From Nageia nagi (taxonomy: Eukaryota > Pinophyta), in NCBI GenBank assembly GCA_050084985.1, contig JBITNC010000001.1, positions 8,184,001 through 8,248,000 of the forward strand: DNA of 64,000 nt. Reading direction: 5' to 3'. The notes under the pieces were generated by a model. It had not been told where the DNA came from. It ran no database searches and worked only from the letters and a program-made list of their open reading frames with translations. Numbering within the stretch: the stretch's first letter is position 1; every line of letters begins with the position of its first letter. A program made the translations under genes and the position numbers. Shown piece after piece: positions 10,965 through 22,886 of this stretch.

Positions 10965-12758
10965 TATTATTGATCGGTATAATGTAACCTCAAATGGTTT
11001 GATCTGCTTGAGTTCTCCATTGCCCACAATAGTAGGTTCCTTGAAAGAGTAGAATGTGGTGGGAATATGCTCATGTTGGTTTTCTATTGAATCTCTGGGT
11101 TATAGGTTGATTCCTATCTATTGTAAAGGTTTAAAGTAATAAGAAGGAGATAAAAAGTAAAGAGTTACTAGAAAGAGATAAACACATTAAAGTAAAACCC
11201 AAGCTACAATTCTTGATCAAGATTAAGAATAGCGAACTATCTTACCCTTAGGGTTTTGTAATCACAATACATAGCCATAACTTAAGACAACATTTCATAC
11301 ATAATATTAATAGAAGCAATAAATTACCACTTATTTTAAAAGGGTAAAGCATTATCTATTTGCATTATTATGTATGAAAACACCTTATAGACCTGGGAAA
11401 ATTTGCTAGAATATTTGACCTTATTTATTTCTAACAATCTACCATTTATACATTTACATGCCTTGCTAGGTTGTTGTCTATCATCAATATACATAATTAC
11501 TCTTCTTAGTTTAAGCTAGTGAAAAAAACTATTTACAATAAATATTAAAAGTGTATTAGATTACACAGTGAATAAGTACTGACAACATGATTATCTAGAA
11601 ATTTGTAATTTCTAAATAGTTATATCCATTTAGTCGTAATCTTTCTGAAATGTTGTTGATTGCCCCTTTTTTTTGGTCCTATAGTTGATTTAATATGGTA
11701 TTGTAGCTGATTAAAGAAGTATCCATTTATAATTTGATAGGTACGATTTGGCACTATGCTCTATCAATAGTCATCTACTTCTTTGCAACCATTGATGATC
11801 CATATTGTAGTTATAATTTAATAGACTAATGGGGATGGTGAATAATATATCAAGTTAGTTTGAGAAGAAAATACCATTGTTATATGGAATTGGGTTGAAG
11901 TTGACACATTAATAGGGCCTTGGAGGTCTAATAGTTAAGATAAAGTGGACCTGGGTATTACTTCTTACCCATTACTCTCACCTTAGTCTAGCAGGTTCTA
12001 TTTCTTTTCTCTATGTTCTGTTGATGATCTGGCTCTCCTTAGTACCTATTGATTTTGGTCAAAGTTTCTAACATCATCGCTTAGAATCAGTGGGCTTTAT
12101 TTGGTATCTTCATGAATCTTCACTTGCCATTACTTATTCTGGGACTTGTTGATTTTAGCTAAAAATGATGATGTCATTATTGAAAATCAACAGGCTCTAT
12201 TTAGTATCTTCATGAATCATCACCCATCATTACTTATTTTGGGACCCCTCGATGTTAGCCAAAAATGATGATGCCACTATTGAAAATCAATGGGCTCTAT
12301 TTACTTCTAAGCATATCTTGTTGATTATTTGGACATAACTTGGACCTACATTTGTAACAACTCCCATACACTATATTTACAACAACTCTCAAACACTGTA
12401 TTTACAACAACTCTTAGACATTGTATTTAGATTTTTCACTTCTCACACAATACTACCTAGATGTGATACATCTACCCCAAACATGACTCTTCTGTATATA
12501 TAGTTCTTGGCCCTTTTGATTGCTAACATGACTTAAGATTTATCCTTGAGAGTTATCGCAACACCTGCTAGATTTTGACTAGAAATTTATAAAGCAAAAC
12601 ATCAAATACCAAGACTTATATATACAATAGTCGAATGTTGACAGCATCCAAAATTCTTCAAACTTAAGATTAATAGAAGATTCAAAAGAATTTTTTGAAA
12701 AGAATAAAAGAATGATAGTGTGTTATCCCAACTCAGAGTGCAATTATGAAAGAATATA
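10965..12758 (-). repeat. 5' LTR of the gypsy element (about 1.8 kb)
   Basis: The outer end is set by the point where similarity to 1-912 stops. The inner end is set by the primer-site position and by alignment with another copy starting near 43,994 (shared tataatgtaacct and gagtagaatgtggtggga). Expected TG/CA ends are mutated. It contains the 100-bp and 26-bp subrepeats. No TSD can be tested because the far end is outside the window. Confidence 0.8.
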
Positions 12759-13650
12759 TATCCATTTATTATGATTTCATTAGTGTTATGGGAGACCTAG
12801 GATCTTGTTAAATTATGTTGATCATATGAACCTTTGATATTATGGGAGATTAATCTTCATAACTACGATTATCAATGATTTGGTACTTGATTATAGTACT
12901 CATTCGATTTTGCACAACAAAATTGTATATGATTATAGCTCATTATTTAGTAGAAAATATTGTGTAAATAATCCTACCAATGTAAAACTAAGGTTTGAAA
13001 GGACTATTAAATGCCTTAATCAAAGAAGAAATGAGGCCATACCCAAACTTGTAAATAGTGTGTATGTCCAATATCTCATAGAGAATCTCCCTCACATCAT
13101 TAATTCACCATGAATCTCCATAGTCCTGGGGGATTCCATCTCATCTTCCACTTATTAAATGTGATGAGGCCTTGACATCATCAACTATGCCAAAATGCAT
13201 CATTAAGAAGTGCAAGCGTCATCCCACAATCTTACCTTTTATTTTGTATCCTATCCATTATCAACCATCCATTCTAGGACTAGGACCTACTCATTTTATA
13301 GTACAACCTCCATACTATTACTTCTTGTATCGTAAAGGTTGGCTTATTCATAAAAAACAAGGTGGTCATCACCACTTGGGAGTTGTAAAAAGTTTTTCAT
13401 CCTAATAAAAATAAAATCATCAAATAATCATCAAGTACATATGTGAATAAAAATCATAAGAATATTCAAAATCTTCAAAAAATTAATAAATTTTTTTTTT
13501 ACATGTATATATATGTGTTTGTATATATATTTGTCTTTTAAAAAACTTCACACAAACTCTAAAAAACTTGCGTATGATATTGCAGGTGGTTGTACTTTAT
13601 ATACATCAGGTATCATGATTCATTCATATTGCATCAATCCTCCCACCAAT
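12759..13650 (+). other. flank of gypsy insertion with short open stretches
   Basis: Two plus-strand open stretches occur at 12,880-13,113 and 13,172-13,405, in different frames. They show no recognisable motif. They may belong to the same decayed coding region as the next feature, but the frame is not continuous. Confidence 0.3.
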
Positions 13651-13659
13651 CAATAGGAA

Positions 13660-14295
13660 GGGTTTTTGCATTATAACACCCCTACCCCATGGGAACTATC
13701 ATCCCTTTGTATCTCATGGTCACCCTGTAATTTTCCTAGTGACCCATTAGAAGACCCCATCTAAACCCCAAAATTAGAGAAAGACTAGTTCAATTAGTTG
13801 CTTAAAGGTGTATAACATCATATTTTATCCATGGTAACCTTAACCACTACACTAGATAAATCTAACCGTGCCTATGATGCTCTAAGGAACTCTCGTTGAA
13901 TAGAGATTTTTATTTATCATCAACCTTGTTGGGGAAGTTGTGTAGTCTATGATATACTTGATGAAGAGTTCCTTCAAAATCTCATCTGTATGTTGTCTAA
14001 ACCTCATTTCATATGGAGGATTATGATTTATGCTCTTATTACCCCATTGGTAGTCAGATTTCTTAAATTTTATGGTCCACATCTTCTGTATCCTGAAGAA
14101 GATTTTTTTGATGAAGTCACCATAACCCATCTCTTATCCATAAACCTTTGGTGTTGGGATTTCATGTTGTTTATATCTATCACTTGTGACTCTACACAAT
14201 GGATCATTGATCATACCATTAGCACTCACTGTCATTTTCATCCTTTCACCCATGATGACTTGTTGCAGACTATTGCTCAATTAGGGAACCTATAA
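13660..14295 (+). pseudogene. unrecognised protein-coding remnant
   Basis: One frame reads coherently for about 200 codons with a few early stops and a 101-codon open end at 13,990-14,295. It is rich in Trp, His, Leu and Ile, for example YHQPCWGSCVVYDILDEEFL and HTISTHCHFHPFTHDDLLQT, and ends LGNL before a TAA. The composition looks like real protein rather than chance AT-rich ORFs. I do not recognise a family. It lies on the same strand as the polypurine tract and LTR-like start at 18,494, so it could be part of that element's coding region. Confidence 0.4.
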
Positions 14296-14299
14296 AAAA

Positions 14300-14380
14300 T
14301 ACATAAAAAATATTTTTTTTCTAAAAATATAAAAACATTAAAAATTCAAAAAAGCCAAAAAAAATATAAAACCATACAAA

Positions 14381-14413
<33 letters not shown>

Positions 14414-16095
14414 CTCAAAAAAATATATTATGAAGCATCTTGGCTATTGGTGCGCTACCCTTGTGTTGACATCATTCCACTTTGTTCATTATGTTTAGTC
14501 CTTTACCTTGAATGTCATAGTCATTAGATATCAACCATTATGAGAAAGGTAATTAATCAAGCTATATATATTCATATATCATACATATATCCATATAATA
14601 TTCATTTGTTTATATAGCTATATTTACGAATAAAGAAGCAGGTAATGAATACTCTATTCATGTTTAGTTTTAGTTGAAAGATCTTAAGTCAAAATCTCAA
14701 AAACTTAGGATGATAAAAAGACATAATCATTATACATGGTAGTATACTAATAGACTCATACACTTTTCATATTAAAAAATTGAAATAATTAAGAACTGGA
14801 TATTTCTTAAGCATTAGTTTGAGTATAGTTCTCCTACTTTTTTACTTCATCCCGAACTCAAGAGTTAGGATACAAAAAAAGGGAAAAAAAAGGAAGAAAA
14901 GACTTAGAAAATACTAAAAAGAGAAAAGAAAATAGATAAAAAATATAATTCTTGGGCTATTACAGTATCCTTTATCAGGGCTATGGATGCCTGATTAGCA
15001 ATAGAGCAAAGATGTAATAGGATGAAGAGGTTAACCTTCACCAGGGTTATAGATACTTTTTGGCAGTGAAGTCTACCTTACAAAAACATAAGAAGAATCA
15101 TGTTTCATAATTTATAATCTTGGAGTATTCAATTTGCGAATGTCAGGAGAAGGAAATGAATATCATTGCACACACATGGGTCTATGGTAAACTTAAGTAT
15201 ATTATAATGTTATTTTATATCATCCCTAGTAGATGAGACCAAAGAAAAAGATTAATTGATGAAACTAGTTATTGAAGGTGTTATTCATTACACTTATTTA
15301 TTTATTAATATTCATTCATTCCATATCATTGAACATAATTATTATTATTATAAAGCTTGATAAGTTGCCAAAGCATTAAGGTGGATGTCTAAATTATTAT
15401 GTCATTCATAATTACTTTAGGTCATTAAGTTTCATACATTCCTAAAAATATTTTACATTCATACCATTTGTCCATGAGTATTTGTGTGTACCCATAATGC
15501 ATCCATACATCCACAAGTATTTTGTAAATCTTGTATGTTTTACATCCATGCATCCACATCATCCATGTTACCACATATATTTATACTAGTATATTATGTC
15601 TAAAACATGTATGAAAGTAGCCAAGAAAATGAAAAATGATGCATCTGATTCCATTTTCTTACAACTCAAATCTTGTTCTACAAACATAGCAGTCCTATGT
15701 AAATATTACTTTACATTAGCAAAGCTAAACAAAATATGGAAATTAAACATTCATAGGTCTGCATATTAAAGGTAAACACATACAAACATAAAACATCAGT
15801 ATACATCAAAATGATACCAAAATATGAATATATAAGTCTAGGCTATCATCATGTGTATATGTCAAAAAATATAATCAAATGTCCATCACATAAGATATCC
15901 ATCACATTCATCTAGGAAAAACTAACCATCAATCATAATATCCATGATCCAAAAATAAATAAGTTCATCAACAAATAAACCTATGATTAACATGTCCAAG
16001 CACAGGAAATGATCATGCCCCCCATGATCTCAAAAAATAATAACATAGTCTATAAAATACCATGAGTCTAACATGAAATATGACAATACTCAAGA
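14300..16095. other. AT-rich stretch without recognisable gene
   Basis: Starts with A-rich low complexity and an (AT)n tract at 14,386-14,412. A short duplicated phrase (tatcagggctatggatgcc / caccagggttatagatac) occurs near 14,980 and 15,040. The part 15,450-15,600 is rich in catcca repeats. No domain seen on either strand. Confidence 0.5.
14386..14412. repeat. (AT)n microsatellite
   Basis: Uninterrupted AT dinucleotide run of about 13 units. Confidence 0.9.
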
Positions 16096-16099
16096 GTTT

Positions 16100-18035
16100 C
16101 CCTCACCACTACCATGACCATTAGAACCACCAAGGCATCGAGTGGGATGTACGGTTGAATGACTCTTTTCTTGACCTACTCTTCTTGGCTCTAAAGAACC
16201 TACTAGATGTTAAAGAGACACTTTGATAGTAGCACTCTAACTCCAAGATGATGAAGGCCTAACATGTCTTCCCTGACTGCTAGCTATGCCCCGTGCCCCA
16301 CTCATCGAAGGTGTAATATGTACACTAACATTAATTAAAATGTATTACCTTGAAGGGAGAGGATAAGGGAGACTAACAACAAAAGCTGGAATACCTACTA
16401 ACCAAGTAGCCATAATGCCTATGTAGTAGTCCCTTTGCTACAATACACCCCTGATAAATACTAAAGATTGACTCTTAGCTCTTACTGAAGTACTAGCCCT
16501 GCCTAATTAATGCCCCTAAAGAGATTGAACTATTACCCTAGCCTCATCTCTTTCCCATATATAATGGTCCCTCTTTGCTTAATATCTATAACAAGCTAAG
16601 TTAACATGAGCTAATTGATATCACAACTCATAAATATCTTCTAGCAAGGACTCAATGCTAGGAACCTGAGGTGAGGGTACCTCCTCACCTCTCACACCTC
16701 CCTCAGCACTTGGGGTAATCTCCTCCTCATCAAGAATCCTTGCTAAAACCTATGATGTTGCCTCCTTTGGTATGTCTATCATAGGCTCTACCTCAGCCTC
16801 CTCTCCATCACCCACATAAACATCTTCTTTTTATCATACCCGATGCCCATGATCCTCCTCATACACCTCCTCCAACTCTAGCTAGCACTAGGCACTAAAG
16901 GCCTTAATAACCCCAACATCATCCTTAGCAGACTCCTCCTCGATCACCTCCTCATGTGTAAGGTCGATGTCGACATACACTAAGGTCTGTAACCCTTAAT
17001 TAGAAGTGTGCCCTCTCGCTAATATCTCAATATCTTAAGAGGCACATCCTAAACCAATCCAAACTACCATCTAACACGATCAAATTGAAAATTATCTAAA
17101 AACTCAATTTGCATGCCACTCAAGACCCTAGCTTGATAAATGCCAATAAAATTAGCCTCAAGCTCACCCATGCAGGGTACAAATGATATGGCCTGAACCA
17201 AACATGATCAGGCACCAACTGAGAGAACATATCTCTATAAAATCTCACATCCTTGAAAATCCCATCCATGGGACAAATATGAAAATCCTCTCTCCACCTC
17301 ATGATGCCAATTGGGTACTCAGCATGACTAGTAAAACTAGAAACATGTAATCCAAAAGGGTGAGTGATTGCAATATGCTTGTAGGACCATGTTTGCAAAG
17401 TAATCATCACCAATAGTGAAGATCAATGACCCTACAAGTAAAAGAATAACTCTCTATAAATCTACGCTAGCAAAGTTGACACCCATGCATAAATAATGTC
17501 ATGCTACAACATATCTGCTCCAACTGGTAAGAGGGACCATGGAAATCTCCCACTGCCAGTATCAAGAAGGGCCTCACATTGAATAAGCCCCATCAAATAA
17601 GAAAACTAGATGCTACCTTGCTGATCCTCCATCCAGTACTAATAGTATCGAATACTGCCTAAGCTAATCTCATAGACAATAGCATCTATCCTATTAGCTT
17701 TGTATAAGTATGATATAATTGATAAAGCTCCATCTCGATCAATACTATGCTAGATCCTCCAACCATGAACTGGAAGACGATGTAGGTGATGAATGTCCTT
17801 TATGGTAACTGTTATCTCCCCTATTTAGAGATGAAAAGTGGAAGTCGTAGAATCCCATCTCTATAGTAATTTAGCCAAAAGAGGGTAATCATAATGGATG
17901 CGATCCATGAAGGGTCTCACCCCAAAATCCACAATTCGAAAGAAAGTGTGATCTCCAACCGTGAGAAACTGTTGCCTCTTCTGAAGAATGAATGGGTAGC
18001 ACCCTTTAGGCTCAAAGATGTCATGAACCTAAGAA
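16100..18035 (-). pseudogene. plant mobile domain (PMD) ORF, degenerate
   Basis: The minus strand from about 18,030 reads DYPLLAKLLYRWDSTTSTFH, then LQIGEITVTIKDIHHLHRLP and VHG. This is the hallmark start of the plant mobile domain (the 'RWDPxTxTFHLPxGExTxTLEDV' pattern). It continues through ANRIDAIVYEISLGSIRYY and an uninterrupted 97-codon piece at 17,120-17,413 with GLHVSSFTSH and MRWREDFHICPMDGIFKDVR. The tail from about 17,000 to 16,100 is acidic and low complexity (DIDLTHEEVIEEESAKDD, RILDEEEITPSAEGGVRGEE), then Ser/Arg-rich. A few stops interrupt it. PMD proteins occur as host genes (MAIN/MAIL type) and as passengers in transposons. Here the ORF is antisense to the polypurine tract and LTR-like start at 18,494, which points to an antisense extra ORF of a gypsy-type element. 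Confidence 0.75.
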
Positions 18036-18481
18036 TAATTAATAATAATTTAATTAAAAAAAATCTTGCAACTTAAAGTCAAACATCGATGATCGGGTGA
18101 CTAGGTTCTAGAATTACTGGCATCCGATGCTTAAACATCGACAACCCTATGACCCTTTGGCTTTGGCTCATGATCACGATCGAGGGTTTTGAAAAAATTT
18201 AAAAATGCAAAATGAAGTCCTAAATTAAAATTAGTGATAACTGCCTAAGTTACGCCTTGCACTACAATTCCTATTGCTTTCAAATATGTCAAATGCAAAA
18301 GAATAAAAAATGAATTTAGTCATAGTCCAATCACTCAAATTCAGCTTATTCATAGAGAATAAGTTATTTCAAAATTTTGATCCAATGTTAGGAACACAAG
18401 TTTAGAACTTGATTGTATCCTCTCTCAAATAGGCTTGGTTTTTTGAAATAATATTTGCCTATAAAATGTTGAATATTTAAA

Positions 18482-18493
18482 AAAGGGGCAAAA
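18482..18493 (+). promoter_or_regulatory. polypurine tract candidate
   Basis: aaaggggcaaaa directly precedes TGTAGACACC, the arrangement found at the start of a plus-strand 3' LTR. Confidence 0.55.
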
Positions 18494-19560
18494 TGTAGAC
18501 ACCCAAAAATGACCCTTCTTTCAATAAGTGAAAAAAGAACCAAAAATTAAAACTAAATTTAAAAGTTTACTATAGTCATCAAAATGCCAACATCCAATAC
18601 CTGAACACTGGCGATTCATACAAATCGTTGGCATTTGAACCTGGACACTGGTGTCTCTGAAGTTAGCAAAATCAAAGAAAAAATAGAAATATATGGGCAC
18701 CCAAGGAAACAAACTAGCGGATATCGGATGACTCATTCTTAATATTACACCCTCCCCACATGGATAAACCTTGTGACAAGGCTAGATGACCTTTTTTATC
18801 CAGTCCTTGCCTTCAAAATAGTAACTTTGGCCACCCCAAAATTCTATAAATTAAACCTTCTCCTAAGGAGAAAGGGATCCAAGTTTTATGCAATGATACT
18901 CTGCTAGAATACATCCAAACTCATGGAATTTGCAAGTGCATGGTAGCTGGTTTGAGTAGAAGAAAACCAAAGAACTATTGAGCAATCAATGAACATCATC
19001 AACATTTTCTTGCAGGTTTTGGAGATACTATTGAAGGCTTGTAGACATCGAGACAATTATTCAGAGGAGGACCAAGGGAGCCTACATCTCCTTTCACCGT
19101 AACAAAAAAGCCCTTACTATACATCATAAATCGATATGAGATTTGTCATTGTAAATTGATTATTGAGGTTTATACCAAAGAGCAATAAAGAATTTTGTTG
19201 GTTTTAACATATCTTGTTTTGCATGCTTGTAGAGTTATTTTTTGGGTAGACACCTCCATTTCATTTTTCCTTTTTTTTGAGTTGCATATGTAGTTGTAAT
19301 AAGGTTTGGGAAAGATCTCGAACATCTTAACATTATATATTTGTTGTTTCTTCATGTTTTAATATAGAGAGTATGGAGTAGAATAGAATTGGATCCATGA
19401 GATCCATCATTGAAGCACATTTAGGAATTCTACAATATCTCTGATGTAATGTCTCCATTGATTTGGCATCAATAAAATCATGTGAATGTTCAAATTTCAA
19501 ATCTATTTTTGTTGATCCTTTGAATGCATCACGTTCTTAGTTGTTTTACATTAAACTAAA
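18494..19560 (+). repeat. probable LTR (start certain-looking, end not found)
   Basis: Begins TGTAGACACCCAAAAATGAC after a polypurine tract. Contains a plausible TATA box (tctataaatta near 18,845) and an aataaa near 19,468 about 620 bases downstream, as in a U3-R-U5. No second copy lies in the window, and I could not find the CA end or a TSD. The stretch 19,560-19,908 that follows is plain AT-rich sequence. Confidence 0.5.
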
Positions 19561-19917
19561 TTTGATATATTTGAGTTGAGTTGTGTGTATGAATCCAATA
19601 TGGGTTATATTATGTTTTATTAAAACTATTCAAAATTTACACATCACTAATGTGAATTTAAGCTACTAAATTATTTATGTACGAGTCCAAAAAGTAACAT
19701 GTCTAGTTATGGAGAATGTTATTGGTATTTGCAATTTTTCATTTCATCCATATTGATATTTAATCTTTGTAGTTTAACTGAGACAAAATTTGAAAATATC
19801 AAATTAACATGTTCTTTGATACAAATATCTTTTCTTATCTTTTATATACTTTTTTAAATTTTTTTCTTCATGATTATGGTTTTGAAACTTCTTTGATACC
19901 TTGTAACATAAAATTAA

Positions 19918-20582
19918 GGGAAACTTACCAAAATACCCTTGTAAGTTGATGAAATTACAAAAACACCTTTCAATATTTGGAAATTGTAAAAAATACCCTT
20001 ATAAATTCATGAAATTACGAAAATACCCCTCATGGAAGTTGGTTTTAAGGCATTATGAAATTTTAAGTTATTATAAATTTTTTAAGTTATTATCAATTTT
20101 TTTAAGTTATTAAGAAATTTTAAATTATTATTATTATTTTTTAAATTTTTATACTAGAGGAATCAACACCTCTTTACAATTTATTACAACACATCTTGAG
20201 TTCAAATTCTACCACCTCTATAATTTCTAGTTGTGTTGGTGATTGATATGGGGTAAGTGTGCCGATTCTTCGAATCATAGGTATGTCTTCCCATTGGTCA
20301 AGGATAGACAAGGGTAAATCTTTTTAATGTAATTGATAATGTTGGCTTGACATGTTACCAAAATTACAAACTTCGAAAACTTGAACCCGATTCTTCATGT
20401 TCACGCTCAAACTAAACATCTCAGCAACAAACCAAACCTTATTAGCTTAATTTTTTTTAAGTTATTATAAAATCTTAAGTTATTTGAAGAACAAAGGTAA
20501 AATATTTGTCTAATTTTGAAAACTTTTTTAAAATACTAAAAGTTATTTTTCATAATTTCATGGGGTTTTTGGTAAGCTTCCC
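19918..20582. mobile_element. MULE-type MITE with terminal inverted repeats
   Basis: The ends are inverted copies: gggaaacttaccaaaa on the left and ttttggtaagcttccc on the right (one mismatch). They are flanked by a perfect 9-bp direct repeat, taaaattaa, at 19,909-19,917 and 20,583-20,591. A 9-bp TSD with GGGAAAnTT-type ends is typical of Mutator-like elements. The 665-bp interior has no transposase. It lies about 480 bp beyond the ProDH stop codon. Confidence 0.9.
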
Positions 20583-20591
20583 TAAAATTAA

Positions 20592-21064
20592 CTTAACATT
20601 AAAAAACACAAGTCACAAGGAAATATGCTGTTAAAGTTGCAGTACGATATCATATTACTGTGGATGTTGCTCTACTCACTTGGTCTGAAACGAATAATGA
20701 TGATGGAGGAGTGATCAGACAACTTGCTTATTTAAGCAATACGACACTTTTGCTACGTTTGTATTATATTCTATAACAACACGTCCTTTTCTTATCAAAT
20801 TAAAAAAGCACAGTGGCTTATCTTCTCCTCTTAAAAGAAAGCTATAAGTACCCAAAATTTGAAGAAAAATATACTTTTTTTATATATAAACTGAATTATA
20901 GGATAACATAGATGATACACGAGGCGGCCAAAAGCGAAGGCATTCCAATTAAGAGATATATTGAATAGTGATTTTACTCAACAATCTTTTCTGTTCTGTT
21001 CTTTTCATTTCATAATTCCTGCACAGCGGTTCTCAATCCTGTGTTAGACATGTATCTTTTAATC
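20592..21064 (-). other. 3' flank of ProDH
   Basis: Contains the 3' UTR of ProDH, whose poly(A) site I cannot place with confidence, and AT-rich sequence up to the MITE. No other gene seen. Confidence 0.5.
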
Positions 21065-22886
21065 TCAGCCCTGTGTGACCGCCTGCAGTCTGCGGCTCAA
21101 TTCCCTTCTGCAACACCCATGAACAAGAACGCAATGAATAATTTATGATATAAAGATTGCATACTAGGGACTTACCACATATACAATTATTTATTGTATT
21201 TTTCAAACCTGATCCGCTTGCGATCTGCTGTGGTGGTGGATAACAACCCTCGGTTTTCCTCCGCCCTTCTGATGAGGTAAGGCATGACTTGCTCTACGGG
21301 TCCGAACGGAAGATATTTGCTGACGAGGAATCCCGCCTGCACCAATCCCAATGACAGACTGTCCGCCATCCCCTTCAGTTGAGCAAACTGCACTCTATCA
21401 TTCCCTTTCCTTATGTTCAACTCCTCCGCCTTTCCCACCGCAGCCTTCCCTGCAAAATAAAATAAATGAATAAATAGTCGGTTGGTAGGACAGATAGGTT
21501 CTCATTGCCAGCTCAGCTTACCAGAGTCGAAGTTATGGGTGGCGAGAACCACGGAGCCCTCTGCATTGGCGGCCTTGGCCATCATCAACGCCGCACACGT
21601 GTCGTAGCATCGGTGCGTGTCTTGTATGGAAGAGTGGACTGGTGACGCAGCACCCAACGAAGCTGCCCGCGCTGACTCCCTGGTGATGTAGGCGCCACGT
21701 ACCAGCTTCAGTCCGATCTGGACCCCTCTCCGCGTTGCCTCGTCGGACACCAGTTGCAGACGTGGCAGCGCATCTTTAAGGTAAGCCTGGGTGGTGCCGT
21801 ACACCAGGGGTTTGGCGTCCTTGTTGAATTCTAGAGCGGCAGAGTATGTAAAATAGTCTATGGCCGGCTGAACCGATGTGTATTCCGCGTCGATTAGCAG
21901 AGGGAGGGAATTATCTTCGCAAGACTTGCATAATGTCCGCAGTCTCCGCTCGGCAAGTCGAAGATCGTTTTCCTCGTGGTCCGTCAATGGGACCGGGGGC
22001 GAAGGAGTATGGTAGGTAGGGCTAGTTTCTGCGAGAATGGGCAAAGTGTCTTGAAGCCAGGGGAGACTGTAGTCGGGATGGCAATGCCGCCATCTTAGCA
22101 GGTCGCTAACTCTTTCAAGCAGGGAAAGAGTACACAGAGCCGTGATCTTCACGCATGCAAAACTCACCTACAGAATTGAGCCGAACATATCTCGTATAAT
22201 TAATTAATTAATTAATAAATCGTCGTATTTCATACTCCAATTTAGCAGTTTATTTTTTAGCTTACCGAGCCGACAGGGAGCTGAAGTGTTGTCTGGATGG
22301 TGTTCAAGAATTCGTGGAGATTTTTGTCGCAGGAAGCGTTGTGCGTTGCATCCTCCAGGCTGTAGTCGAGGATTCCCTTAAAACCCACCTCCCACATTCG
22401 TTGGAGCGTGGCTGAGGCCTCCCCAACGTTCTCTCCTGCACAGAAATGTGAATACGCGGTCCGTTTGACAACCTCCATAACAGGAACTCTCAAGGCCGCG
22501 TATTTCATCATGAGAGGAGACTTCAATACTTTGATGCTCAGATCCACAAGAGGCTCATATGCAACAAGATAGAGATTGAAAAGCGACGAAACCAGTTCCT
22601 TGGACGTCATTCCGGAGTAGAGAATCTCTCCATTTTCGATCTGGAGATTCCCCGTGGAGGCCTCGTTGCAGTGTTCCAAAAGTGGAGCCGACGCCACGGG
22701 AGCCCGGGGCCCCGATTCCAGAGGAGTCGAGGACGAAGTAAGGCAACGGAAACTGTAAAAATCTCTTCCCTTGCCGGAATTCGAACCGGAGACCTCGATT
22801 CCCGTTCCCCTTCTACTATTCGAAAAAGCAGGAGAAAGATTTTTTCTAGTATTCTTCAACGTAGAAAGCAGGGATCGCCATGCCAT
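21065..22886 (-). CDS. ProDH: proline dehydrogenase, mitochondrial (four exons)
   Basis: Oxidises L-proline to pyrroline-5-carboxylate with FAD at the mitochondrial inner membrane, the first step of proline breakdown. Exons read on the minus strand: 22,886-22,266, 22,167-21,522, 21,449-21,209 and 21,107-21,065, giving 516 codons plus stop. Introns of 98, 72 and 101 bp have GT..AG ends (GTAAGC, GTAAGC, GTTTGA donors). The start is the first ATG after an in-frame TGA. The N-terminus MAWRSLLSTLKNTRKNLS is Arg/Ser-rich as in a mitochondrial presequence. Motifs: LLIDAEYTSVQPAIDYFTYS near residue 297, LVRGAY near 362, VVLATHN near 413, QFAQLKGMADSLS near 443 and YLIRRAEENRG near 480, the last carrying the paired arginines that hold the proline carboxylate. 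Exon 4 supplies RELSRRLQAVTQG, matching the Lys/Arg-rich end of plant ProDH. Read without intron 3 the frame stops after FEKYNK. Length suits the family (about 500). No disabling change seen; likely functional. Confidence 0.95.
21108..21208 (-). other. ProDH intron 3 with two candidate 5' splice sites
   Basis: The upstream donor CAG|GTTTGA (21,208) joined to the acceptor TTGCAG (21,108) restores the conserved C-terminus. A better-looking donor, GTAAGT, lies at about 21,173, after an in-frame TAA at 21,189-21,187. Using it, or retaining the intron, would give a protein ending FEKYNK. Confidence 0.75.

Larger units (their letters stand above)
1..12758 (-). mobile_element. Ty3/gypsy (Tat-like) LTR retrotransposon, degenerate, left end off window
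   Basis: The sequence at 1-912 is repeated in the same orientation at about 11,928-12,758, so these are LTRs of one element. Between them the minus strand encodes, from high to low coordinates, gag, retropepsin, an RNase H, reverse transcriptase, a second RNase H, integrase with a GPY/F-like end, and a third ORF. A primer-binding-site candidate lies at 10,934-10,950 just inside the right (5') LTR. Every reading frame carries stops and frameshifts, so the copy is dead. The right LTR is about 1.8 kb; only about half of the left LTR is inside the window. The domain content and the long 3' ORF resemble the Tat lineage, which is inferred from motifs rather than a phylogeny. Confidence 0.9.

Noticed and set aside
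21187-21208. ProDH ending FEKYNK at the TAA at 21,187
   Set aside because: Splicing at 21,208/21,108 gives a C-terminus that fits the family, so this stop is taken as intronic; kept as a possible isoform.
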